Source of the DNA: Sinotaia quadrata
Lineage: Eukaryota > Mollusca > Gastropoda > Architaenioglossa > Viviparidae
DNA length: 64,000 bases
Assembly: GCA_028829895.1 (NCBI GenBank)
Contig: CM054177.1
Coordinates: 46,023,164 to 46,087,163 of the forward strand
Reading direction: 5' to 3'
Positions within the stretch are counted from its first letter, which is position 1; every line of letters begins with the position of its first letter. Below are positions 11,470 through 23,742 of this stretch, piece by piece. The notes below the pieces were generated by a model. It was not told the DNA's origin and did not search any database. It saw nothing but the letters and a program-made list of their open reading frames with translations. A program made the translations under genes and the position numbers.

Positions 11470-12454
11470 ATTTCGTGTCACGATTCTCTTCTTCGGTGCT
11501 TGCCATCGTCTGCGAAATCAGCAAAAGTTAAAAGTGGTCATGACTTTACAAGTCAATCAATCTTAGACCAGCATTTGAGGTGATGGCCAGCAAGCAAGAG
11601 AGTGCAATTGACCACCCGTCGCCAAGACGTTCCAATGACGGGAGACGATTGAACACAGCAGCAGACAGGAATTTTAGAGCAAACAAAAGACCGTACCTTA
11701 ACTGCAGTGTACACAAATCAGATCATTCATGGGCAGACATTAAACATGGTGAGGAGATCCGCTAGGGAAAGGTCCATGATCGGAAGACGGTCGTTATCGC
11801 TGGAATGATCGATTTTGGTCATTTCATTATTATTGTGTTAAGGATCGTTAGTTTACTTGCTTTCTTATTTCTTAGTCTAGAGAAATAATTTAAACGGACG
11901 CGCGCATATCGAGCCTGGGGAACAAGTGTTCTGAAATATACACCGCAATAATTACCTAGCTGTAGCCATTGCAATAGATCGTGTGGATGATATAATTTAC
12001 TATACTAAATCATTTACAAATTAATTACTTCTGCCAAAACAGTCAATATTTTATAGCACCAACGCATATATAATTAAGACAGATGTGATTTTTTTTCCTT
12101 TCCTCATTTCTATTCTCCAATTATTATCTTGAAGTCAATGCACTTAGTGACGCTGTCATATCGGGAAGGGTAATGTACCGCGTTTGTGAAGTTTGTTCCT
12201 AGATAATTCGCCCTGACGACAGCAGAGGAAGTGTACAGATCCGTCCATTTTGTCTTCCGTAATTTCTTTCTCGAAAATTAATTTGCCAACCCGTCAACAT
12301 TATTGCTGAATGTAATAGATTATTTATATGACAGGCGCAGTTTCTGCAACTTATTCAAGCAAAAGTTATTGACGTTCTCTGCTACAAAGTGAAATGTAAC
12401 AGACTTAAATGAATGGAGGTAGAATTATATACATGCACGAAAACACATGCGAAG
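11470..12454. other. Unique sequence without a recognised gene
   Basis: A 61-codon frame at 11580-11765 reads through low-repeat sequence (SNDGRRLNTAADRNF and so on), but I recognise no domain in it. Confidence 0.5.
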
Positions 12455-12514
12455 ACAAATTTCTTGATTTGACGACAAATTTCTTGATATGACGACAAAT
12501 TTCTTGATTTGACG
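12455..12514. repeat. Three-copy 20-bp tandem repeat
   Basis: 'acaaatttcttgatttgacg' occurs three times in a row, with one base change in the middle copy. Confidence 0.95.
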
Positions 12515-12589
12515 AAATGAAGCATTGGAGAAAGATACGTATGAAACTTTGCAACATAACTGGAGCCGAAGTGAGCACTGTAACATTAG

Positions 12590-14490
12590 TAAGCTTTGAG
12601 CTCGCACGATTACGTGAGAATGCATGGTAGCATTACAGCTTACGGCTTTACATCCATAATCCAGCATTGCAGGTTACCGCTTAACATCCAGCTTTACAGC
12701 ATGCCTCATTAATCCATCATTGCACTTTACTATTTTAGCATCCAAATTATTTAATGCAGATGTTCAGTGTGCCTCTTTAACCCAGCATTACCGCTTACCG
12801 CTCTACATCGAGCTTTACAGAGTGCCTTGCCTCTTTAATACAGTATTACATCTTACAACTTTACATCCAGTATTACATCTTACAACTTTACATCCAGTAT
12901 TACATCTTACAACTTTACATCCAGCATTACAGCGTGCTTTTTAATCCAGGATCACAACTTGCCTCTTTATTCTAGCATTACAGCTTACCGCTTTACATAC
13001 AGCATTACGGATTAGCTGTTTACTTAAGGAATACAGTGTGCCTCTGTAATCCAACATTACATTTACCACTTTACATCCAGCAATACAGCGTGCCTCTTTA
13101 ATCAATCATTGCAACATTCCTGTTTAATCCAGCATTCCAGCTTACCATTTTACATCCAGACTTACAGCGTGCCTATGTAATGTAGCATTTCAGTTTGCCT
13201 CATTTAGCAGTAGAGCGTGCCTCTTCAATCGAGCACTACAGATTACTGCTTAACAACCAGCTTTACAGCTTGCTTCTTTAATCCAACATACCTCTTTAGT
13301 CCAGCATTACAGCGTTCCTCTGTTTAATCCTGCATTACAGCTTACCGCTTTGCATGCAGCTTTAGAGTGTGCCTCTTTAATCTAGCATTACAGTGTGCCA
13401 CATTACACCCAGCATTTACAGCGTGCCTCTTTGTTCCAGCATTATATCTTACTGCTCCATATCCAGCCTTACAGTCTGCCTCTTTAATCTAGCAATATTG
13501 CATGTCTCCTTAATCCAGCATTACAGATTACCGCTTTACATCCAGAATTACAACGTGCCTCTTTAATCCAGCGTTACAGCGTGTCTCTTTGATTCAGATT
13601 TACAGTATGCTTCTTTAATCCAGCATTGAAGTTTACAACTTTACATCTAGAATTACAGCATTACAGTGTACCATTTTACAATCAGCATTATAGCGTGCCT
13701 CGCTAATACAGCTTTACATCTTACCCTTCTACATTGCGCATTATAATTACCGCTTAACATCGTTGATTTAATCCAGCATTACAGCTTACCGCATTACCGC
13801 CAGCATTACAGCACGACTCTTTAATTCAGATTAACGTCGTGCCTATTTAATTCAGATTAACGTCGTGCCTATTTAATTCAGATTAACGTCGTGCCTATTT
13901 AATTCAGATTAATGTCGTGCCTATTTAATTCAACTCTTCAGCATGCATCGTTAATCCAGAATTACATCTTACCACTTTACATCAAGAATTACAGCATATC
14001 TCTTTAATCTAGCATTCCTGCTTGCCTGTTACTCCATCATTACAGTGTACCACTTTTCAATCAGCATTACAGCGTGCCTCTTTAATGCAGATTTACAGCG
14101 TGCCTCTTTAATCCAGCAGTACAGGATGTCTCTTTAATCCACCATTACAGCTTACCGCTTTACATCCATCACTACAGCGTGCCAGCATTATGCTTACCAA
14201 TTTACACCCAGCATTACAGCGTGCGTCTTTAATTCTGATTTACAGCGTGCTTCTGTAATCCATCTTTGAGGCTTACCACCTTACATCCCGAAATTCAGGA
14301 TGTCTGTTTAATCCAGCATTATAGTGTACCACTTTACACCCGTCATTACAGCGTGTCTCTGTAACCCATAATTACTTCTTACAGCTTTACATGCTGCATT
14401 ACAGCATACATCTTTAATCCATTATTACAACTTACCGCTTTACATCCAGAATTACAGCGTGCCTCTTTAATCCAGCATTACAATTTACCG
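12590..14490. repeat. Degenerate dimeric satellite, about 53-bp unit made of two half-units, about 1.9 kb
   Basis: Two related half-units alternate, often imperfectly. One resembles 'ccagcattacagcttaccg' plus 'ctttacat'; the other resembles 'ccagcattacagcgtgcctc' plus 'tttaat'. Both start with the same 12 bases, so the pair looks like an old 26-27-bp monomer that diverged into two types. Two local re-expansions are visible: 'cagtattacatcttacaact' plus 'ttacatc' three to four times at about 12838-12920, and 'tttaattcagattaacgtcg' plus 'tgcctat' four to five times at about 13820-13930. No long frame is present. This is the longest array in the window. Confidence 0.93.
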
Positions 14491-14496
14491 CTCCAA

Positions 14497-14652
14497 ACAG
14501 ATCTAGTAGTCTCCAAAAAGAGCTAGCAAGTCTGTCAATTCACCTCCAAATGGATCTAGCTAGTCTGTTAATACATCTCCAAACACATCTAGTTAATCTA
14601 TCAATACTTTTCCAAACATATCTAACTAGTCTGTCAATACACCTCCAAAAGA
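14497..14652. repeat. Degenerate tandem repeat, about 40-bp unit, 4 copies
   Basis: The unit is like 'ctccaaacagatctagctag' plus 'tctgtcaatacac'. Copies differ at many sites. Confidence 0.85.
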
Positions 14653-14767
14653 GTTCTTTTAAATAGTGGTCGAAGTGTTGAACACTTACTGAAGCAGCAC
14701 TCCGCGAACATCCCTCAAAACAAACTTTCTCCGCCCAAAAAATATCACTAACCCCAACTCCCCCTCA

Positions 14768-14826
<59 letters not shown>
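14768..14826. repeat. (CT)n(CA)n compound microsatellite
   Basis: A ct run of about 26 bp is followed by a ca run of about 34 bp. Confidence 0.97.
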
Positions 14827-14830
<4 letters not shown>

Positions 14831-15430
14831 ACAAAAAACCGCCAAAGAAACAAAACCCAAAAACTTAAAACACAACACAGCCCACACACCCCTAACAAAA
14901 CAGCACTAATATAAGAACAATGCAAAAAGGGATCTTATAAGAAATGTGCAGTCAACGATAGCTGCCCAGCCTTAGAACGCCCCTCACTTATAAAAATGAT
15001 GCGTCAGATGAAAGCCGTCACCATCACGTAGGAAAACTATATTGGTTTGCGGAGCGTTCTGCAGAGGTGGCGGATGGGGAGAGAAATCGTTAACTGTCGT
15101 GCACAGAACGCACTAAACAAAGTACAGACCGCCCGCACAAACAAACAAGTGAGCCACTTTTCTGTGTGGACTGTTTAGTACGTCACGGAAAACAAATGTT
15201 TTTGAAGATAGGGTTGTAAATGTCAAGCAGTAAATGTGTTAGCAGATATTCTGCCGCGGAGCAAAAACAAAAATGCAAGAATCGGGATTTTGATCAATGT
15301 GAAATTATAATGCGAGATAATCAGAATTCGTCCATTCACAACAGAAGCAGCAGAACTTGCCTAACATTTAGTGGGACCGGGGATAGCTCGGAAGACATGT
15401 ATGATATTCAAACCAGAAGACAGAAATTAA
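14827..15430. other. Unique sequence without a recognised gene
   Basis: A 90-codon frame (15220-15492) ends in an arginine/glutamate-rich stretch translated from the purine microsatellite. Its first 65 residues show no recognised domain. Confidence 0.5.
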
Positions 15431-15476
15431 GAGAGAGGGAGAGAGAGAAAGGGAGGGAGGGAGGGAGAGAGAGAAT
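15431..15476. repeat. GA-rich purine microsatellite
   Basis: 'gagagagggagagagagaaa' continues into (ggga)n. Confidence 0.92.
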
Positions 15477-15799
15477 AGTAATATGCCATTAATGGCTCAA
15501 GAAAAGCATTCAGAACGTTCTAGTTCTAGTTCGTAGAATCATCGCTGAAAGAGAATGCGTATATACTGAATTGCGTATTATAACGCTATTACAGGTAGAA
15601 AAAACATTTAGGCAGCGCAAAGCAATGTATAGACACTTCTCTTTAAACACACAGACAAGCAAAAGTTCAAGAAGAATATTGCGCCTTCTGAGGTTATGAG
15701 GTTACCTAGGTTACGAAACCAGCAAATGCGCTCTACCACAAACCTGAAACGAGTTAAAATAACAGTTATTGTTTATTAGGATTTCTTTCACAAGTGGAA

Positions 15800-16130
15800 T
15801 TTTCTTATCACGTGGTCAGAGAAAAATTGAAGTTCAAATTAGTGTTTAGGAATAGATAATCACTTTTTACTTTGTCTATTACAAGTGGATTGAAGTTCTA
15901 GTTTGTGTTCAGGGATAATGACATTTTACGTTGTCTGTCACAGCAGTCGTGAAGTTCTGTTTAATGTTCAGGGATAGATAGTCACATATTAGGTTTTCTA
16001 TTACAGCAAAATTGAAGTTCTAATTAGTGTTCAGGGAGTATCTAGTCTGTCTATATAGACAATAACATTTTACATTGTCTGTCATAGCAAGATTGGAGTT
16101 CTAACTAGTATTCTGAGACAGAGAATCACT
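15800..16130. repeat. Degenerate tandem repeat, about 58-70-bp unit, about 5 copies
   Basis: Repeated blocks 'ttttacattgtctgtcacag', 'gattgaagttctaatt' and 'agtgttcagggata' recur at irregular spacing. Confidence 0.82.
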
Positions 16131-18295
16131 TCTAAGTAACAAGTTCCGGAACGTTAAATAAAGTAAAAGTCACAGTTCTTAATATATGTATATTGTTTTA
16201 TTTCCAGTCTAACTCTCTGCCTATAAAATGTTTTGAGAATTAATCAGTATATGAAAATTTATTAAGAGTTTTCAAAAGCTCTCAAAAAAACCTTCCCAGA
16301 TTTGTACTAATGTTGGTAATGTGATTCGCTTATTAATAGTGTAACGTGTGATAAGCTAGCCTAATTTTAAGACTGGGGTGGGTCTGTTTGCTGCAACGGT
16401 CTTCTGTGAATGAGAAAAGCGATCGGAAGACTGGAGAAAGCACCTCTTAGCCTTTTCTGAGCTGGAGTCACGCCACGTGTTTGATTGACCTACTTCTAGC
16501 TGACCTGCTTTGTAGAACACTTAGGACACACTCGTGTACATGCATACCCATGTGCTGGTTAACCGTCCATCCTTTTAAAAACCTTTAATCTTTGTCATAA
16601 TTACACGAACACCATCATTTCAGCAGCAGCGGTGCCGCTATTATTATCATCATCATAATTGTCATTATCGCCATTATCATCGTCAGAGTACGAATTATAA
16701 CATTAACAGTAGAAGAAGTAGAAGCGGAAGTAGAAGTAGTAATAGTCATCTTAATCACCGCCATCGATTCGACGGCTTTGATTTTAACGTCACAAAAGCT
16801 TTACAAGAGTCCTTTTGACAGAAAGATTTGAAAGGTTAATTGTTGTAATGCAGTTTTACGCTTAACTCTCCTGTGCGCCCTTATTATCACGAAACTGTTT
16901 GGGTAGCAAATTAGGTTGTCAAAGTATTTCTCGAGATAGATTTTAAGTTTAAACGTCCAGTAAATTATCGATTCTTGTAAAAGCAAAGTAAATCACTGCA
17001 TTTGCCAGAGAGAGAAATCACCCGTCTTGTTTTTCTTACAGACTAATCACTTTTATATTTGTTTCACATTCCTCTTTAAGTCATTGTTGACATTTTCTGC
17101 ATTTAATTAGCATAAATGGCCTCTCCCTGAAGCGTGACAACATCCTTATTATCGAGCATTCTGGGACTGTTTACTTCCATCCGGTTCAATAAGCACTAAA
17201 AGGAAACTGTTTGGTACAGAGATTATGAAGCCAATGAGTTGCATTGTTATTCGATGGCGTTATTAAATCACCGCGTTTAGGTCTTTGTGTTCAGCCGAGC
17301 TCCGTCGAGTTAAAGAGAATCACGGCGATGTAAATAATCTAAAGGGCTATACAGTCTTGAAATATCCCGTCCAGTGCCTTGTTACGGGACAAGTCAGCCA
17401 CATCCGGGAGGTGCATTATTTTGTGGGCGCTTGTCAACGTGTTGGGACTTTTTAGTTTCCTCGTGCCATTTCTGGAGTTCTTTGCTGTCGTCGTCAACTG
17501 CCGTCGTTAAAACTCGCTCCGTTCAAGCGACGAGGTCACTAGTGCAGTGGCGGTTTTAGGCATTAAAAGCAACTTATACTTTTATACTAAGGCCTCCTCA
17601 CTCTCATGCAAACAGTCACAAAAATATGCCTGAATTATGGTAGGAAACGAAAGAATTTTAACTTGAGAATTTGTGACCAAACAAAACATCATATAAACAT
17701 TAAACCGTTTGAAACGACTTTCCTTGTAGCCAAAGTAATGAACGTAGCCGAATGTTCTCAGTGACGTTGGACTTGTAAAACTGTCACAAATCAAAAAGTC
17801 ACTGAGAAATGGCGCGCATGCGCAGGACGTGCTTGCTATCACTCAATTTAGCAATGCTAAGAAATGGATCTATTTTTACATGAAGAGAATTTATTTGTTG
17901 TGCTATAATTATGCACAATTTAAAACTATTAAACGAGAAATTATCTCTAGGGGCACAAATATACAATAGTACTGTGTTTAGACTTCGTGATTACCTTTAA
18001 AAAAGTATGCTTTCTACTCATTCCGATGTAAGAGGGTAAATAATGTTCATATTTGGAAGCTGCTTTATTGAGATTTTATCATCATATAACTAATTTAGCT
18101 TATGCGGATTGGCGCCAATTGTCAAGTTTTCAATTGTTTTAAAATAGGTAAGATTAGATTTTCTTATAATAATGTTGGAATTTTCGCGCTATTTTTGTTG
18201 TAATTTTGAATATTTTGCAATCTACTTCCATGTTGCACGATCAACGATTGCGCCGTGCTTCCAGTTTCCATAATTCCGATTTTTTTTTTGTATTC
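16131..18295. other. Mostly unique sequence; best stretch of non-repetitive DNA in the left half
   Basis: There are short (atc)n-like and (agaagt)n-like runs at 16630-16740. The part at about 17080-17560 is complex, with more CpG than its surroundings, a TAATTA core at 17105-17110 and a TGTTTAC box near 17169. It could be regulatory, but I see no exon with both splice sites. The 60-90-codon frames here match nothing I recognise. Confidence 0.45.
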
Positions 18296-18512
18296 AGACT
18301 TCTAAAAGAACAGAGAAGTACTATTGTAAGTATTTTGTATTGAGACTTCTAAAAGAACAGAGAAGTACTATTGTAAGTATTTTGTATTGAGACTTCTAAA
18401 AGAACAGAGAAGTACTATTGTAAGTATTTTGTATTGAGACTTCTAAAAGAACAGAGAAGTACTATTGTAAGTATTTTGTATTGAGACTTCTAAAAGAACA
18501 GAGAAGTATTAG
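18296..18512. repeat. Minisatellite, 47-bp unit, 4 full copies plus a partial, with a hairpin in each unit
   Basis: Copies start at 18296, 18343, 18390, 18437 and 18484. Each contains an inverted repeat, ACTTCT, ten bases, then AGAAGT. Copies are almost identical, so the array is young. Confidence 0.96.
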
Positions 18513-18824
18513 TGCAATTATTTTATGGTTGAAAGTCACATCAAGATCGGTGAATTTGTTAAATTTCGGAAAAAGCATGAGAAACTTAATCAAACCTTTC
18601 AGATCGTTTGGCCTTCAAAGAGTATTAATTTTTATTTCGATTTTTACGCACGTTAAAAATGAGGCACTCTCATCGTGTTACTGGGAGAAAAAAGTTATCA
18701 GAAGATGAAAAAAAAAAAGAAAGAAAAGAAACAACTTGCAGCAGAGATTAAGAAAATTAAACCGTTGACATGTCTTTTTGCGGCCTTAGCACAATCTTAA
18801 CAAGATGTCGAAGCAAGCATTAGT

Positions 18825-19048
18825 ACTAAGAAATATACTTCTGTCCAGTTTTTTTAAACTCCGGATACTTCTGTCAATTTGTTTGAAATTCCGGGTACCT
18901 CTATCCAGTTGTTTGAAATAACAGATACTCCTGTCCGTTCGCTTGAAACTCTGATACTTCTCTACAGTTGTTTGAAACACCACACAATTCTGTCCAGTTG
19001 TTTGAAACACCACACAATTCTGTCCAGTTTTTGAAACTCCAGGCAGAA
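18825..19048. repeat. Degenerate minisatellite, about 31-bp unit, 7 copies
   Basis: The unit is like 'acttctgtccagttgtttga' plus 'aactccggat'. Two central copies ('aacaccacacaattctgtcc') are identical. Confidence 0.9.
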
Positions 19049-19785
19049 AAATGTATCTGTTCCTGCTAGTGTCCCTAGAGTCTTTTTCAATTTTCTTCTG
19101 CAATTGATTCGAACTGTAATAGGACGCTATAGAGAATGGTGTTATTCATTACAGCCAGTCTCGGGAACCACCCCAAGTCTGACGGAAGATCTTCTGAGGA
19201 CGATGCCCAGAGTTCTTATCCCATGTTGGGTTGGCCATAATGGAAGACAACTTCAGCATGACGTCATTACTGCTGGAGCAGGATAGAACGATTGAAGATT
19301 TTCAGAAAACTACTTAAGTGTGTTCAACACGTTAAATGAACAGATTGAAAAAGAATATATAATAATCGGGCTAGGCAGGATAGATGAACTCTTGAACTAT
19401 CCGCGAATTAACCAATGTTCTTTTTATTACTATTTTATTATTAAATTTCATCTGTTATCTTTACCCATTGTTGCATAATTTGACGTAACGACGACTGATG
19501 AAGCTAGTGGGGATGAGCCGGATTAATAAAATCATAATTCTTAATTAATAAATAAAGGGGGAGATAACGTTACTAGCTTGGGCACGTCAACTGATTTATC
19601 TGGCGGTGTGTCATTGCATAATAGCCTGAATCTCTGGCATATTCGTGGAAGATATGTGAGGCCGTCTGGCTGTCGCTAATATTCTAATATTAGAAGTTAA
19701 TCAATAACCAATATTGTTATTTGGGAAATCTAATACAGGACAGAGTCGTTAAACATAACCAGACACATGACAATGTGTCATAGTT
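19049..19785. other. Unique sequence without a recognised gene
   Basis: No array, transposon end or plausible exon is recognised. Confidence 0.5.
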
Positions 19786-19859
19786 TGTAGTCGTATGTGT
19801 GAATGTTGGTGGTGTATGTATGATTGTGTGGTTTGTGCATGACATTACTGTATATTTTG

Positions 19860-20355
19860 TGTAATGGTCTATCATACGTGTGGCAAAAGTGAATGTATGT
19901 ATATATATATTTGGTGCATGCGATTGTTGTCATGAAGGAGTATGTGACGTGCATGTTTATACTGGTGCATGCATTTGTTGCCATGATGGCGTGTGTGACG
20001 TGCATGTTTATACTGGTGCATGCATTTGTTGCCATGATGGCGTGTGTGAAAAGTGTGTGTACATACGGATGCATGCGATCGTTATGACAGTGTAAATGAC
20101 GTGTATATACATTATTGCATGCGATTGTTGCCATGATGGTGTAAGTGACGTGTATATACATTATTGCATGCGATTGTTGCCATGATGGTGTAAGTGACGT
20201 GTATATACATTATTGCATGCGATTGTTGCCATGATGGTGTAAGTGTGTGTAAATATTATTGCATATCATTGTTTGTGAGGTGTTTAAATACTGGTGCATC
20301 CAATTTTTATGATAGTGTTTATATTGGTGCATTTGATTGTTGTCATGATAGAATG
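19860..20355. repeat. Minisatellite, about 50-bp unit, about 9 copies, diverging at both ends
   Basis: The unit is like 'gtgtaagtgacgtgtatata' then 'cattattgcatgcgattgtt' then 'gccatgatgg'. A local variant, 'tttatactggtgcatgcatt', occupies the left copies. TGACGTG recurs in most units, as does the palindrome TGCATGC(A). Frames on both strands through the array are artefacts. Confidence 0.94.
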
Positions 20356-20858
20356 ACATAGGTTAATTTTATAGAAAAACTCGTAATTTGTTCGGCAGTA
20401 AATAGTCTGATAATAGAAAGTTTCTCTGTCAGTTTAGAGAAGAAACTATGACATTTTCACAAAACACGTGCAAAAAAAACAGTAAAGCAAAAAATAGTTT
20501 TTCAAGAATATCACTGCCCTCTTCATCCATATGAGCGGTACTCAGGTCAGGCTGTCATGACCTCACGTGTTGATTGCGTTTTCTTGTGGAGTTCTTTTAC
20601 ACTCGACACGCCATCTTTTGGTCGATGCTATTCATTGGGAATCTTTCTGTCATCCACAGGGCTTTTACAATCTTCCAACCTGCTTTTCTTGAGCTTCTAA
20701 TGATACAATGCCATTCTTTATGTCAAAGATTACAACGACATTATGAAAACAAACGGAAAACAAACATTTTATTCATTCTTCCGTCAGCCGACTCACCAGC
20801 ATGAAAACGTAGTAATTGTCTTTCTTACATCTTTAGCGATACATCACGCTACGCGATC
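20356..20858. other. Unique sequence without a recognised gene
   Basis: A 76-codon frame at 20574-20804 starts at TTG and resembles nothing I know. Confidence 0.5.
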
Positions 20859-20859
20859 T

Positions 20860-21012
20860 CAGTGGTCGGTGTCATCTATTGGTACTTAGCGGAAGTGAGA
20901 AGGGTGTCGGTTATTGGTATTTAGATGAAGTGAAAAAGGGTGTCAGTAATTGGTACTTAGATGAAGTGAAAAGGGTGTTGGTTACTGGCACTTGGAAGTG
21001 AGAAGAGTGTCG
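20860..21012. repeat. Tandem repeat, about 38-42-bp unit, 4 copies
   Basis: The unit is like 'ggtacttagatgaagtgaaa' plus 'agggtgtcggttattg', with small deletions in the last copy. Confidence 0.9.
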
Positions 21013-21120
21013 CCAATATGTTCCTGAAAGATGGGCGATGCATCACTTCACTCGCTCCTTGACCTTGCCGCAATGATGACACTAAGCGCCAAGATTTCGT
21101 GCAGCACGGTTTCTAGCACA

Positions 21121-21937
21121 TTCCACACGTTCCTTGACCTCACGCCAGAGCACACACTTCACATTCCACACGTTCCTTGACCTCACGCCAGAGCACACAT
21201 TTCACATTCCACACGTTCCTTGACCTCACGCCAGAGCACACATTTCACATTCCACACGTTCCTTGACCTCACGCCAGAGCACACATTTCACATTCCACAC
21301 GTTCCTTGACCTCACGCCAGAGCACACATTTCACATTCCACATGTTCCTTGACCTCACGCCAGAGCACACATTTCACATTCCACACGTTCCTTGACCTCA
21401 CGCCAGAGCACACACTTCACATTCCACACGTTCCTTGACCTCACGCCAGAGCACACATTTCACATTCCACACGTTCCTTGACCTCACGCCAGAGCACACA
21501 TTTCACATTCCACACGTTCCTTGACCTCACGCCAGAGCACACATTTCACATTCCACACGTTTCTTGACCTCACGCCAGAGCACACATTTCACATTCCACA
21601 CGTTCCTTGACCTCACGCCAGAGCACACATTTCACATTCCACACGTTCCTTGACCTCACGCCAGAGCACACATTTCACATTCCACACGTTCCTTGACCTC
21701 ACGCCAGAGCACACATTTCACATTCCACACGTTTCTTGACCTCACGCCAGAGCACACATTTCACATTCCACACGTTCCTTGACCTCACGCCAGAGCACAC
21801 ATTTCACATTCCACACGTTCCTTGACCTCACGCCAGAGCACACATTTCACATTCCACATGTTCCTTGACCTCACGCCAGAGCACACATTTCACATTCCAC
21901 ACGTTCCTTGACCTCACGCCAGAGCACACACTTCACA
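21121..21937. repeat. Highly homogeneous minisatellite, 43-bp unit, 19 copies
   Basis: The unit is 'ttccacacgttccttgacct' then 'cacgccagagcacacatttcaca'; 19 x 43 = 817 bp fits exactly. Only three variants appear: cacacac for cacacat in units 1, 7 and 19; acatgtt for acacgtt in units 6 and 18; and gtttctt for gttcctt in units 11 and 15. Homogeneity implies recent expansion or conversion. Each unit holds TGACCT, the reverse complement of the nuclear-receptor half site AGGTCA. Confidence 0.97.
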
Positions 21938-22154
21938 TCAGCACTCTAATGACCAAACATAAGTAGACTGATGGTAACTTGAAAGCATTCAAAAAAGTGG
22001 ATATGTTTCCGACACACTTCCACTCAGTGTAGTTTTGCGCCAATGAATTTCAATGATATTGAAATGCAAGAATTTTACCAAAGTTCCACTGCTGTCTAGT
22101 GTCCAGCCCTGGCTTAGTGTAGACCCGTCAGGCGGAGCCAGTATTACCGTCCAT

Positions 22155-23145
22155 GTTTTGATGACTGATGACTGACGACTGATGACTGATAAAATGTCAA
22201 AGTTTTCACAGTCCCTGGTTTGATGACTGTAAAAGTCTCTGGATTGATGACTAATGAAATGTAAATGTTCCACCGTCCCTGGATTGATAACTAGGGAAAT
22301 GTTAAACGTTTTCACCTTCCTTAGACTGATGACTGATGTTAAAGTTTTTACCGTCCCTAGATTGATGACTGGTGTTAAAGTTTTCACCGTCAGTGGATTG
22401 ATGACTGGAGTTAAAGTTTTCACCGTCAGTGGATTGATGACTGGTGTTACATTTTTCACCGTCAGTGGATTGATGACTGGTGTTAAAGTTTTCACCGTCA
22501 GTGGATTGATGACTGGTGTTACAGTTTTCACCGTCAGTGGATTGATGACTGGTGTTAAAGTTTTCACCGTCAGTGGATTGATGACTGGTGTTACAGTTTT
22601 CACCGTCAGTGGATTGATGACTGGTGTTAAAGTTTTCACCGTCAGTGGATTGATGACTGGTGTTAAAGTTTTCACCGTCAGTGGATTGATGACTGGTGTT
22701 AAAGTTTTCACCGTCAGTGGATTGATGACTGGTGTTACAGTTTTCACCGTCAGTGGATTGATGACTGGTGTTAAAGTTTTCACCGTCAGTGGATTGATGA
22801 CTGGTGTTACAGTTTTCACCGTCAGTGGATTGATGACTGGTGTTAAAGTTTTCACCGTCAGTGGATTGATGACTGGTGTTAAAGTTTTCACCGTCAGTGG
22901 ATTGATGACTGGTGTTAAAGTTTTCACCGTCAGTGGATTGATGACTGGTGTTACAGTTTTCACCGTCAGTGGATTGATGACTGGTGTTACAGTTTTCACC
23001 GTCAGTGGATTGATGACTGGTGTTACAGTTTTCACCGTCAGTGGATTGATGACTGGTGTTACAGTTTTCACCGTCAGTGGATTGATGACTGGTGTTACAG
23101 TTTTCACCGTCAGTGGATTGATGACTGGTGAAATGTTAAAGTTCT
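22155..23145. repeat. Homogeneous minisatellite, 36-bp unit, about 22 regular copies plus degenerate left edge
   Basis: The unit is 'gttaaagttttcaccgtcag' plus 'tggattgatgactggt'. From about 22360 copies are nearly identical; to the left (22155-22360) they decay with length changes that break any frame. Because 36 is a multiple of three and the unit has no stop in some frames, both strands are open for hundreds of codons (12-residue periods such as TVKTVTPVINPL on the minus strand and MTGVKVFTVSGL on the plus strand). The main variant, gttaaa versus gttaca, gives a six-unit higher-order pattern. I see no evidence that it is translated. Confidence 0.96.
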
Positions 23146-23742
23146 CAAAATCGTAGTACGTGGCAGAACCCTCTCGTCATCATATTTCCATCCTGCTGCC
23201 CAGTTCCATCTCAGACTTAGTCTGGTAATAACAGGAGAAAGAAAGCAGGTCATTTGTGGAACTCTGTAGTGTGCAGAGTTGTGGTGTCCTCGAGATTTCT
23301 TGTGGCGTGGGTCGTACCTACACCATTACACAGATTTTAATACAACTGGGAAATTGCAAGCGTCGGCAAATTTCGCCATAATCCAGCCTTTATCCATATT
23401 TTCATGTGTCCATATTCAATATTCTCAAATGTGCATCGTATGTTCTATATTAATTGGAAAGTTTAAACAGGCATAATAATGACATAACAAAATAATGCGT
23501 GGTGGGTGCACTGCAAAAAAGATCAAAGCACACTTTTGTGAACCTCCATTCTTTTTTCAAGATCAGCCTACCAGAAATATCCTAGTAATAAAGAACTGCG
23601 ATAGAGACAGCTGGCATCTAGTACTATGCCTAAAATTAGAATCAGCTTTAAAGATTAAAATAGCCGGGGCCTATCTTAATGAAATATGCTAACATCAACT
23701 AAGATTAGTGTCAGTTTCTATCTACCGTAAAGAGAATAAAAC
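23146..23742. other. Unique sequence without a recognised gene
   Basis: Two 65-codon frames are present, neither with recognisable features. Confidence 0.5.

Noticed and set aside
11117..11566. 149-codon frame rich in Leu/Val/Ser then His/Ser
   Set aside because: Its first two thirds are translations of the 12-bp and 20-bp minisatellites; the remaining tail has no recognised domain.
21989..23107. 372-codon minus-strand frame with a 12-residue period
   Set aside because: It is produced by a 36-bp minisatellite that is also open on the opposite strand. The left edge decays with indels and the non-repeat tail has no domain.
22254..23156. 300-codon plus-strand frame
   Set aside because: Same array, opposite strand. 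Two overlapping long frames on both strands are the mark of a stop-free repeat unit divisible by three.
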